Below are positions 1-7,078 of a stretch of DNA of 21,025 nt, piece after piece. Within the stretch, counting starts at the first letter, position 1, and every line of letters begins with the position of its first letter. The DNA comes from DATKSG01 sp035531775. GTDB lineage: Bacteria; Actinomycetota; Acidimicrobiia; Acidimicrobiales; UBA8190. A program made the position numbers and the translations under genes. The DNA is taken from NCBI GenBank assembly GCA_035531775.1, contig DATKSG010000094.1, positions 1 to 21,025 of the forward strand, given 5' to 3'. The notes under the pieces were generated by a model. That model saw nothing but the letters and a program-made list of their open reading frames with translations, did no database searches and had not been told where the DNA came from.

Positions 1-1083
1 CATCGGCGAGGCCGCCATGCGGATCGGCCGGTAGCAGGCGTTGGCACCAAGGAAGGCGACGTTCAGCCCGGCATCCCTGGCCCGGGCCACGCCGTCGCGC
101 ATCTCGAGCGACCAGTACTCGTCGTGGCCCAGGCTGAGCAGGCAACGGTGGCGCAGCAAGGCCGAGGGGTTGCGGTGCACATCGAGGTCGGTGACGTAGG
201 CCACGTCGAGCCCGAGCCGCTCCATGTCGTATACGAGGGGAAACTCGTTGCCCAAGAAGTCCGAAGCGCCCTGGGCCCAGGTCTGGGGATACGGGCGGTC
301 GAAGGACACCACGCGGGCGCGCTGGGCGTAGGTCTTGCCGTTGGGCGACTGGGTGAAGGTGAAGCCACCCCCGGTCGACCCGTAGTACAGGCTGTATCCC
401 CCCCACAGGTTGTAGGCCTGCCACGTCGTCACGCTGTGCTGGACGACGAAAGTGGCGCTGCTCGTGTCGTCGCGCACGCACAGGGGCACGAACTGCTGCT
501 CGCCGTTGCTGCCCACCAACTTGAGCAGGTACGCACCCGGGGGCCACGACCCGTCCACGGCCAGCGACAGCGAGGGCTTCCACCGGCACTCCACCGTGTT
601 GGTGCCGGCGGTGAGCACCGGCGGTGGCTGCGACGTACCGGCCAATTGATCGGAACGCCAGACCAACCTGGCCCCGAGGCCCTGGTAGTACCCCATCCGG
701 TAGGCCTCCACGTGGAAGCTGCGGGCCAGGGTGTGGACGAAGAGGGGGAGCTCGTCGCCGGCGGCGGCGCTCACCGAGCCGGCGAACCCCTCGATGGCGC
801 GCTGCTGCTGGTGCCCGGTAACGATCCAGTCGAGGGTGCCAGGCCGGGCGTTCTCCTCCTGCAGCCAGCGGGCGCCGGGCACGGCCACGCCGCCCGGGGT
901 GACGATGCTCGGCGCTCCGGCGTCGTTGGAGAACAGCGGGTGCCATCTTGGACGGCCCGCCACCGCGCCGGTATCGATGACACCGCTGGCCGCCAGCGCC
1001 GGCAGGGCCAAGGCGGCACCGGCGCCTTGGAGGAAGCGGCGTCGACCGAGACGCGTCGGCCGGTCACCGCTGACACTGTTCAC
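1..1083 (-). CDS. Tat-exported N,N-dimethylformamidase large-subunit-like protein (3' end beyond window)
   Basis: The reading frame is open from a GTG at 1083 to the left edge (361 residues seen), so the C-terminus is missing. The GTG overlaps the TGA of the upstream iron permease as GTGA, which indicates translational coupling and decides the start. Residues 13-32 form a twin-arginine signal (GRRRFLQG followed by an Ala/Leu stretch), so the protein is probably exported folded. The body matches the dimethylformamidase large-subunit family: QAYNLWGG (222-229), FDRPY (261-265), GHDEYW (319-324), FLGAN (344-348). From memory, the Paracoccus enzyme binds one iron through Tyr399, Tyr440 and Glu521, with Asn547 nearby. 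Here Y224 and Y265 are also 41 apart, and E322 and N348 are also 26 apart, so the site looks intact. The family assignment is firm. The substrate is unknown, and many family members are not formamidases. Confidence 0.8.
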   Translation of the reverse strand, partial: MNSVSGDRPTRLGRRRFLQGAGAALALPALAASGVIDTGAVAGRPRWHPLFSNDAGAPSIVTPGGVAVPGARWLQEENARPGTLDWIVTGHQQQRAIEGFAGSVSAAAGDELPLFVHTLARSFHVEAYRMGYYQGLGARLVWRSDQLAGTSQPPPVLTAGTNTVECRWKPSLSLAVDGSWPPGAYLLKLVGSNGEQQFVPLCVRDDTSSATFVVQHSVTTWQAYNLWGGYSLYYGSTGGGFTFTQSPNGKTYAQRARVVSFDRPYPQTWAQGASDFLGNEFPLVYDMERLGLDVAYVTDLDVHRNPSALLRHRCLLSLGHDEYWSLEMRDGVARARDAGLNVAFLGANACYRPIRMAASPM

Positions 1084-1937
1084 GAACGGCGGTCGCCGTT
1101 CTCGGCAGCGGCGTCCGCAGCGGGCCGGTGCCCGAGTCGTGGCCACAGGCCGAGGAAGGCGGTGATGACAAGGAGTATGTAGCCCACCCAGATCACGATC
1201 TCGAGCCCGGTGGGGCGGCTCACATAGCCGAAGAAACTGTGCACGATGTCACCCAGCGCACTGTCCTCCGACAGCACGTGGGTCGAATTCCACAGAGGGT
1301 GGGCCAACACCGGGAGCCATCCGAGTTGCTGCAGGCCTTCCACGGCGTCGACCAGCAGGCCGGCGGCGAAGACCATGAGCAGGGCCCCCACCACCTTGAA
1401 GAAGACGGCGACGTTGATCTTCTTGCCGAAACGGTAGATGGCGAAGGCCACCACCAAGGCGCCGGCCAAGCCGGCGCCGGCGCCGGCCATGGCCCCGGCG
1501 GCCGAGGTCGAGAACACGATGGCCAAGGTGAAGACCACCGTCTCGAGTCCCTCGCGCCCCACGGCTTGAAACGACAGGAGGAACAACCCACGGCGCTGGC
1601 CGCCCGAGAGCGCCGAGTCGGTGCGGGCTCGCAGCTCGGCCGACATGGTGCGCGAATGGTTGCGCATCCAGAACGTCATGTAGGTGAGGATCACCGCCGC
1701 CACCACATAGGTGGAGGTCTCGAAGATGGTCTGGACCCTCGATCCGGCATAGGTGCGGATGGTGAGGTACGCCACCGTGCCGCCGGCAGCGGCCAGGACC
1801 AGGGCGGCACCCACGCCGGCCAACACGTCGCGGAAGTGGCGCCGCTGGCCGATCTGGTCGAGATAGGCGAGCAGGATGGCCACGATCATGCTGGCCTCGA
1901 TGCCTTCCCGGAGGAAGATCACGAAGGTGGCGACCAC
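1080..1937 (-). CDS. efeU: FTR1/EfeU-family high-affinity iron permease
   Basis: This 285-residue, strongly hydrophobic protein carries the paired REGxE signatures of FTR1-type permeases, REGIE at residues 10-14 and REGLE at 128-132. Their glutamates are thought to pass ferric iron across the membrane. About seven membrane segments can be placed, at roughly 2-25, 37-60, 73-91, 117-146, 152-170, 178-197 and 245-266. The GTG at 1937 is preceded by a good Shine-Dalgarno, GGAGAG. The Efe system normally also has EfeO and EfeB; neither lies beside this gene, and the coupled downstream gene is a Tat-exported dimethylformamidase-like protein instead. The promoter holds a DtxR-type operator, so repression in metal-replete cells is likely. 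The family is certain; the symbol efeU is used by analogy. Confidence 0.88.
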   Translation of the reverse strand: MVATFVIFLREGIEASMIVAILLAYLDQIGQRRHFRDVLAGVGAALVLAAAGGTVAYLTIRTYAGSRVQTIFETSTYVVAAVILTYMTFWMRNHSRTMSAELRARTDSALSGGQRRGLFLLSFQAVGREGLETVVFTLAIVFSTSAAGAMAGAGAGLAGALVVAFAIYRFGKKINVAVFFKVVGALLMVFAAGLLVDAVEGLQQLGWLPVLAHPLWNSTHVLSEDSALGDIVHSFFGYVSRPTGLEIVIWVGYILLVITAFLGLWPRLGHRPAADAAAENGDRRS

Positions 1938-2007
1938 CGCTCTCCTGTCCTGGCCCTCGGGTCCGGGGGCCCGGCCCTGGCGGGGCGTCCGCCACCGCCG
2001 TCCCCGT

Positions 2008-2037
2008 ATATTAGGTGGACCTAACTTTGAGCGTCAA
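2008..2037 (-). promoter_or_regulatory. Iron permease promoter with embedded DtxR/IdeR-type operator
   Basis: Read leftward, a -35 TTGACG (2032-2037), an 18-bp spacer and a -10 TAATAT (2008-2013) make a near-consensus housekeeping promoter about 70 bp ahead of the permease GTG. The inverted repeat TTAGGTGGACCTAA (2011-2024) fills much of the spacer and overlaps the -10. Set against the classical 19-bp iron box (TWAGGTTAGSCTWACCTWA) from 2011, it matches at about 14 positions. A repressor bound here would block RNA polymerase. The dtxR-like gene begins 44 bp to the right of the repeat, so it is the obvious ligand and may also be autoregulated. Confidence 0.7.
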
Positions 2038-2055
2038 CCAGGGCGGCGTCCTCGG

Positions 2056-2061
2056 TAGGAT
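2056..2061 (+). promoter_or_regulatory. Probable -10 of the dtxR-like gene, leaderless
   Basis: TAGGAT ends 6 nt before the GTG at 2068, and no Shine-Dalgarno lies between. Transcription would start at or next to the first codon, giving a leaderless mRNA. No convincing -35 is visible at the usual distance. The divergent operator (2011-2024) lies about 32 bp upstream of this hexamer. Confidence 0.45.
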
Positions 2062-2067
2062 CGGTCT

Positions 2068-2733
2068 GTGACCGACGGATATCACCCCCCGGTGGAGGAG
2101 TATCTCGAGACCATCCAGTCGCTCACCGAGGAGGGCACCCCGGTCATCCAGGCCCGTATCGCCGAGCGCCTGGGGCGATCGGCTCCGTCAGTGTCGGAGA
2201 TGCTCGAGCGACTGGCCGGCGACGGCTACATAGTGCGCACGGGCCGGGTAATCGCCCTGACGGTGCCGGGCCAGGCCCTGGCCGACAGCGTGATACGCAA
2301 GCACCGCCTGGCCGAGCGCCTGCTGGTGGACATCATCGGGCTGCCCTGGCACAAAGCCCACCTCGAAGCGGGCCGGTGGGAGCACGTCATCTCCGACGAG
2401 GTGGAAGCCCGGCTGGTGGACCTCCTCGGCAACCCGTCCACCTGCCCTCATGGCAACCCCATCCCCGGAGCCCCCACGGCCCACACCGCAGCCGAGCAGG
2501 TCAGCCTGGCCGAGGCGGCGCCCGGGGACTGTGTGCGCTTCGAACGCATCACCGAAGAGATCGAACTCGACATGGCGTCGCTCGAGTACCTCGACCACCA
2601 TGGATGCATCCCCGGGCGCAGCGCCCTGGTGAAGACGGTGGCGACCGACGGCACCATGACGTTGGAAGTCGGCGGGACCACGGTGTCGCTCGGCCCCGCC
2701 ATCTGCCAGCAGGTCTACGTCGCCTCGCTCTGA
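2068..2733 (+). CDS. DtxR/IdeR-family metal-dependent transcriptional repressor
   Basis: This 221-residue protein has the three-domain layout of DtxR and IdeR: a winged helix (about 5-72, with ARIAERLGRSAPSVSEMLERL as recognition region), a dimerisation and metal domain (73-140, with RKHRLAERLL, RWEH and CPHGNPIPG), and a C-terminal SH3-like FeoA domain (about 145-221). Such proteins bind DNA when loaded with Fe(II) or Mn(II). The ancillary-site residues H79, E83 and H98 are present, as are E105 and H106 of the primary site. The other two DtxR primary ligands are changed: Met10 aligns with E11, and Cys102 is Gly102. The metal preference therefore cannot be assumed to be iron. A GTG start is used, probably leaderless. 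The 3' end overlaps the convergent HD-GYP gene by 19 bp. Confidence 0.88.
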   Translation: MTDGYHPPVEEYLETIQSLTEEGTPVIQARIAERLGRSAPSVSEMLERLAGDGYIVRTGRVIALTVPGQALADSVIRKHRLAERLLVDIIGLPWHKAHLEAGRWEHVISDEVEARLVDLLGNPSTCPHGNPIPGAPTAHTAAEQVSLAEAAPGDCVRFERITEEIELDMASLEYLDHHGCIPGRSALVKTVATDGTMTLEVGGTTVSLGPAICQQVYVASL

Positions 2734-3839
2734 GCGACGGAGACCGACGGCGACGAACCCTCGGTGTCGTCGCCGTCGGAGAGGTCGTCGACGAAGAGGT
2801 CGAGAAGCTCGGGATCGAAGTGCGAAGCCCGTCCTTGGCGCATCACGTCCAGAGCCTCGGCGAGGGAGAAGGCCCTCTTGTAGGGCCGGATGCTGCGGAG
2901 CGCGTCGAACACATCGGCGATGGCCACGATGCGGGCTTCCACGGGGATCTCGAGCGATCGCAAGCCTCGTGGATAGCCGCTGCCGTCCCAACGCTCATGA
3001 TGGGTGAGGGCCAATGTGGCTCCCATCCGCATGAGGGGGGAATCCGAGCCGTGAAGCATGTTGGCGCCGATCTCGGAGTGGCGCTGCATGACGAGGCGCT
3101 CCTCGGGCGACAAGAGTCCGGGCTTGAGCAGGATGTCGTCGGGCAGGGCCACCTTGCCGATGTCGTGCATCTTGCTGGCCAGCGCGAGCAACTCGACCTG
3201 TTCGGCGCTCTGGCCGCTCAACACGGCCAGGCGCTCGGTGTAGGCACTCATGCGCTGGAGGTGCAGCCCTGTATGGGCGTCGCGCCATTCCGCCGCCATG
3301 GCCAGGCGCTCCACCGTCTCTTGGCGCGAGCTGCGCAACGCCAGAGCGTCAGAGTCGAGCTGGCGGACAGCGGCGGCCAGGTTGGCGGCCCGGTCATCGA
3401 GTTCCCGCCGCATGCCATCGGCCATGAGACGCTCGGCGATCACCTCGGAGCGGCGATGGAGGGCGCCGGCCACGTTGATCAGCACGGCGCTGGCCTCGTA
3501 GGGCTTGAGAATGTAGCCGTAGGCGCCGTGCTTGGCCACCGGCTCGGCCGCAATCGGGTCGGCGACGGCGGTGACCATGATGACGGCCAAATCGGGATAC
3601 AGCTGGTGCACGGCAGCCAGGAGGGAGAAACCACTCTCATCGGGCATCATGACGTCGCACAACATGAGCTCGAACGACGACTCGGCCAGGCGCTGTCGAG
3701 CCTCGCCCGCATTGGCAGCGGCCTCGCATTGGTAGCCGGCATCACCCAACACGCGGACCAGTGCACGGCGTATCGCATCCTCGTCGTCGACGACCAGGAT
3801 GCGCGCCGGCATGAGCGCCGGGCCACCGGCTAATTCCAT
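2715..3839 (-). CDS. Response regulator with HD-GYP cyclic-di-GMP phosphodiesterase output
   Basis: The protein has 374 residues. A receiver domain (12-130) has acidic residues DDE (18-20), phosphoacceptor D62 in CDVMMPD, and K112 in LKPYE. An HD-GYP domain (about 175-355) has HDIGK (225-229), RHSEIG (253-258), HHERWDGSGYP (280-290) and IADVFDAL (307-314). The metal ligands and GYP signature of active cyclic-di-GMP phosphodiesterases are therefore present. The ATG at 3839 overlaps the stop of the hybrid kinase (TGATG), implying coupled translation and a shared signalling path. An inner ATG at 3812, nearer the usual start of a receiver, is the alternative. Phosphorylation at D62 probably tunes hydrolysis. 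The 3' end overlaps the dtxR-like gene by 19 bp. Confidence 0.88.
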   Translation of the reverse strand: MELAGGPALMPARILVVDDEDAIRRALVRVLGDAGYQCEAAANAGEARQRLAESSFELMLCDVMMPDESGFSLLAAVHQLYPDLAVIMVTAVADPIAAEPVAKHGAYGYILKPYEASAVLINVAGALHRRSEVIAERLMADGMRRELDDRAANLAAAVRQLDSDALALRSSRQETVERLAMAAEWRDAHTGLHLQRMSAYTERLAVLSGQSAEQVELLALASKMHDIGKVALPDDILLKPGLLSPEERLVMQRHSEIGANMLHGSDSPLMRMGATLALTHHERWDGSGYPRGLRSLEIPVEARIVAIADVFDALRSIRPYKRAFSLAEALDVMRQGRASHFDPELLDLFVDDLSDGDDTEGSSPSVSVAQSEAT

Positions 3840-5971
3840 CAGTGGACCCGCTGAGCGTCTAGCAGCGAGCTGCGCACGGTGTCGAGGAGTACATCGGCGG
3901 TGAAGGGCTTCTCCACCAGCGTCATAAGGGAGGCCAGCACGCCGCGCTCGGCGATGGCCTGCGAGCCGTAGCCGGTCACGAAGACGATGGGCAGGTCGGG
4001 CCGCTGCCGGCGGAGGCGGTCGGCCAGGTCCTTGCCCGACAGGCCTCCGGGCATGACCACGTCGGTGAGCAGGAGGTCGACAGAGGTCCCGGCGAAGACC
4101 CGCTCGGCCTCGTCGGCATCCTGTGCTTGGAGCACCCGGTAGCCGGCCGACTGCAGGATACGGGCGGTGGAGCGCCGAACACCCTCCTCGTCCTCCACCA
4201 GGAGCACGGACCCCGCCCCCGGCCCGGCCGGCTGCGACACCATGGCCGGGACGGCGGGTGCCGCACCCGGAGCCGGCGCCCCCACGGCACCGGCCACCGG
4301 GAACAGCAAAGTGACGGTGGTGCCGCGACCAGGGCTCGAGGAGATGGCGACGAAGCCGTGCCAACGAGCCACGATCCCGTAAACCATGGCCAGGCCCAGC
4401 CCGGTGCCACGACCCGTCTCCTTGGTGGTGAAGAACGGCTCGAAGGCACGCGCAGCCACATCCCGGGACATCCCCTCGCCGGTGTCGGTCACCTCGATGC
4501 GCACATGGGGGCCCGGGGTGAGGCCCATGCCCGGCGCGCTGTGGGCACTGAGCTCCACCCGGGCCACGTCGATGGTGAGCGGGCCCCCGCGTGGCATGGC
4601 GTCGCGTGCGTTGATGGCCAGGTTCATGAGCACCTGGTTGATCTCGCCGGCGTCGGCCACGAACTGGCATGGGAGGTCCGCCAGCTGGAGTCGGAGATCG
4701 ATGTCCTCGCCCAGGGTGTGGTTGAGCAGGCGCTGGGTATCGAAGACGACAGCGTTGGCGTCGAGGACGTCGGCACGCACCACTTCGCCTCGGGCGAACA
4801 CGAGAAGCTGGCGGGTGAGCTCGGCGGCGCGGCGTGCTGCGCTCTGGACCTCCGCCACGTCGGCGCGCAGAGGGCTGTCGGGGGTCAGGGCGTCGTCGAT
4901 GAACCCGGTGAAGCTCAGGATCACGTGCAAGAGGTTGTTGAAGTCATGGGCGATGCCACCGGCCAGCTGACCCACGGCGTCGAGACGCTGGGCCTGGCGC
5001 AGGCTCTCCTCGGCCTCGGCCTGGCGGAGCTGGGCGCGGTCCAAGGCTTCGTTCTTCTGTTTCATCTCGACCACCAGCCCGAGCGCCTCGTCGCGACGAC
5101 GAAGGGCCAGAGTCAGGGCTACGGCCACGGCCACGGTGACGCCGAGCCCGATGAGCAGAAGCACCCACGGGAAGATGGCGGCCGAGTGGCCCGACAACGA
5201 GGCCGTTGCCGTCATGACCAGGATGAGATTGCCCGGGGATGCAAAGGACCCTGCTTTGGTGCTGATCCGAGCCTGCTCGACGGTGAAGGTGGCCACGTTG
5301 GCCATCTGCACCACCGCCCGCTGGCCCGGTAGGGGGAGGGCCGTGGTGGTGGAGAACACGAGGTTGGAGGGCGCTTCGGTACCGAAGTACACCGCCGCGT
5401 CGACGGCCGAGAACGGCAGGCCTGGGATCGAGCGCAACGAGACCATGGGGCTCGTGGGGAGCTCCCAGTACAGCACCTCGCCGGCCGGGACACCGGGGGG
5501 GCCGACGAGTTGTCCGATCCAGCGCTTGCCGTTGGCGCCGGTCACGCCGACGAACTGTGCTCCCGCTCGAGAAGCCGCCGCGACCAGGGCGGCATCGGAC
5601 GGCGTGCCGAACTGCCGGTGCACGACGCCGACCGAGGCCAGTAGCGACAGACGCCCTCCGCTGTCGCGAAGCAAGGCGACCGACGCCCCTTCGGCCTGGG
5701 CCGACGCCCCGGCGCCGGCAGCGGTGAAGGCCGACTGCGAGTAGCCGAGGGGTTGGGCCAAGGTGGCCAGGTGGAGGAACGGCGACTGGAACTGCGTCAT
5801 GAAGGCACCGAGCACCACCGCCCCCTGCCCCGCCTCCTGGCGCAGCAGCAAACGGTTGTTGCCCTGGACCGAGGACTCGGTATAGGAGAAGCCCACCACC
5901 GAGGCCACGACACCGATGGCTATCACCGCTGCCACCGAGCGGTGGAGATGGAATCTCGTCACCTTGGCCAC
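3839..5971 (-). CDS. Membrane-bound hybrid sensor histidine kinase with receiver domain
   Basis: The protein has 710 residues. A transmembrane helix (11-29) is followed by an extracytoplasmic region of about 235 residues that I do not recognise, then a second helix (266-290), a short coiled-coil linker (295-330), a dimerisation/phosphoacceptor domain with H342 in GGIAHDFNN, and an HATPase_c domain (about 437-560). The HATPase shows an N box (NLAINARDAM), a G1 box DTGEGM (496-501), EPFFTTK (511-517) and GRGTGLGL (520-527). After a Pro/Ala-rich linker comes a receiver (588-705) with D637 and K688. Phosphate can pass from H342 to D637 or to the receiver of the coupled HD-GYP protein. No separate phosphotransfer domain is seen. 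The GTG at 5971 has GGGAG 7 nt upstream. The signal sensed is unknown. Confidence 0.9.
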   Translation of the reverse strand: MAKVTRFHLHRSVAAVIAIGVVASVVGFSYTESSVQGNNRLLLRQEAGQGAVVLGAFMTQFQSPFLHLATLAQPLGYSQSAFTAAGAGASAQAEGASVALLRDSGGRLSLLASVGVVHRQFGTPSDAALVAAASRAGAQFVGVTGANGKRWIGQLVGPPGVPAGEVLYWELPTSPMVSLRSIPGLPFSAVDAAVYFGTEAPSNLVFSTTTALPLPGQRAVVQMANVATFTVEQARISTKAGSFASPGNLILVMTATASLSGHSAAIFPWVLLLIGLGVTVAVAVALTLALRRRDEALGLVVEMKQKNEALDRAQLRQAEAEESLRQAQRLDAVGQLAGGIAHDFNNLLHVILSFTGFIDDALTPDSPLRADVAEVQSAARRAAELTRQLLVFARGEVVRADVLDANAVVFDTQRLLNHTLGEDIDLRLQLADLPCQFVADAGEINQVLMNLAINARDAMPRGGPLTIDVARVELSAHSAPGMGLTPGPHVRIEVTDTGEGMSRDVAARAFEPFFTTKETGRGTGLGLAMVYGIVARWHGFVAISSSPGRGTTVTLLFPVAGAVGAPAPGAAPAVPAMVSQPAGPGAGSVLLVEDEEGVRRSTARILQSAGYRVLQAQDADEAERVFAGTSVDLLLTDVVMPGGLSGKDLADRLRRQRPDLPIVFVTGYGSQAIAERGVLASLMTLVEKPFTADVLLDTVRSSLLDAQRVH

Positions 5972-6053
5972 CGGTAATCTCCCGAATCCCCCTTCGTCAC
6001 GCTAGGGGGGTTGGCTGGGTTCCGGGCAGGGCCATTGGTCACTGGCGCCCGGG

Positions 6054-6059
6054 TAAGGT
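6054..6059 (+). promoter_or_regulatory. Probable -10 of the PNPOx-like gene
   Basis: TAAGGT ends 9 nt before the ATG at 6069, so the transcript would start at or within a few bases of the start codon. The hexamer also contains the bases AAGGTGG that could act as a ribosome-binding site, so a leadered message from an upstream promoter is not excluded. Confidence 0.3.
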
Positions 6060-6068
6060 GGCTCGCCG

Positions 6069-7073
6069 ATGAACCGGGCAGGCTGGCCCCGCGAGGTCGA
6101 AGCCGTCTTCGAGCGGTCGGTGACGGCCGAGTTCGCCACGCTGACCAGGGCCGGAGCACCGATCACGGTGCCCACTACGCCCTATCTCGGCTCCAGTGGG
6201 GAGACGGTAGACGTGTCCACCGGGCTCACGTACCCGGCCAAGGCCGAGCGGGCCCGCCAAGATCCCCGGGTCTGCCTCTTGTTCGCCGACCCCATCGGGG
6301 CCGGCTCCGAAGACCTGGCCGTGGTCATGGTGCAGGGGCTGGCCACTGTGCGCGACGGAGACCTGCAGGCCAACACCGACCGCTACGTGCGGGCCAGCAC
6401 CGAGAAGCTCCCCGACGCCACCAAGGGCCAACCCCGGGCCGTGCTCCGGCGCATGGTCTGGTACTACGCCAGGATCTGGGTGGAGATCACCCCCCTGCAC
6501 ATGCGCTGGTGGCCGTCGCGCCGCCTCGATGGGCCGCCCCAGCAGTGGGACGCCCCCGAAGGCACCGCCGCCCCGTTGTCGGACCCCGCACCGCCGGGCA
6601 AGCGGCCCGGGGCCTGGGTGGCGCCGGCGGCCGACTGGCGAGCCCTCACCACCCGGGCCCTCGGACAATTGGCCTTGCACGACCTGACGGTGGTGGACGC
6701 CAACGGCTTCCCGTTGTGCCTGCCGGTAGGCGAGGCCGAGCCGACCGACGATGGCGTGCGCCTGCGCCTCGGTCCCGGGGCGCCGGCTGTGGGCGAGGGC
6801 GTGGCCTGCCTCACCATGCACGGCCACGGCGTCCGTTTCACGGGGCAGGAGAACCACACGGTGGTGGGCACCGTGGCACCGGACCCTGACGATGGCGGCT
6901 GGCTGAGGCTACGGGTGCAGCGGGCGCTCGGTGACTGGAGCCTGGCCGGCAACCGGGCCCTCATGGCGGTCGGATTCCTGTCCAAGGGACGGCGCCTGGC
7001 ACGCCGGGTCGAAGTCGAGGCCACCCGGCGGGGCCAGCCGGTGCCGACCGTGCGGTTCCCGGGCGAGGCCTGA
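6069..7073 (+). CDS. Pyridoxamine 5'-phosphate oxidase-family (flavin split-barrel) protein
   Basis: The protein has 334 residues. The N-terminal part (about 8-145) resembles flavin split-barrel proteins: a helix, a TLTRAGAPITVPTTPYL strand pair, and the stretch YPAKAERARQDPRVCLLFADP typical of the family. A second part (about 175-330) may be a further barrel copy, with the TMHGHGVRFTGQENHTVVG region. Such proteins bind FMN or the deazaflavin F420 and reduce or oxidise small molecules; which cofactor is used cannot be read here. There is no signal peptide, so it is cytosolic. It stands alone, divergent from the kinase operon with a 97-bp gap, and its stop lies 5 bp from the end of the convergent sulfatase gene. 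Confidence 0.7.
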   Translation: MNRAGWPREVEAVFERSVTAEFATLTRAGAPITVPTTPYLGSSGETVDVSTGLTYPAKAERARQDPRVCLLFADPIGAGSEDLAVVMVQGLATVRDGDLQANTDRYVRASTEKLPDATKGQPRAVLRRMVWYYARIWVEITPLHMRWWPSRRLDGPPQQWDAPEGTAAPLSDPAPPGKRPGAWVAPAADWRALTTRALGQLALHDLTVVDANGFPLCLPVGEAEPTDDGVRLRLGPGAPAVGEGVACLTMHGHGVRFTGQENHTVVGTVAPDPDDGGWLRLRVQRALGDWSLAGNRALMAVGFLSKGRRLARRVEVEATRRGQPVPTVRFPGEA

Positions 7074-7078
7074 AGCGC

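Noticed and set aside
124..1182. Long rightward open frame of 352 residues at the left edge
   Set aside because: It is antisense to the dimethylformamidase-like gene, is rich in Gly, His and Arg without domain pattern, and crosses the border of two real genes.
2376..3833. Rightward open frame of 485 residues opposite the HD-GYP gene
   Set aside because: It overlaps the dtxR-like gene in another frame and mirrors the HD-GYP gene. High-GC codon bias creates such stop-free antisense frames; no family features are present.
2715..4670. HD-GYP frame read as a 651-residue protein starting inside the kinase
   Set aside because: Residues ahead of the ATG at 3839 are low-complexity Arg/Gly/Ala sequence in a shifted frame of the kinase gene. 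The receiver begins only after 3839.
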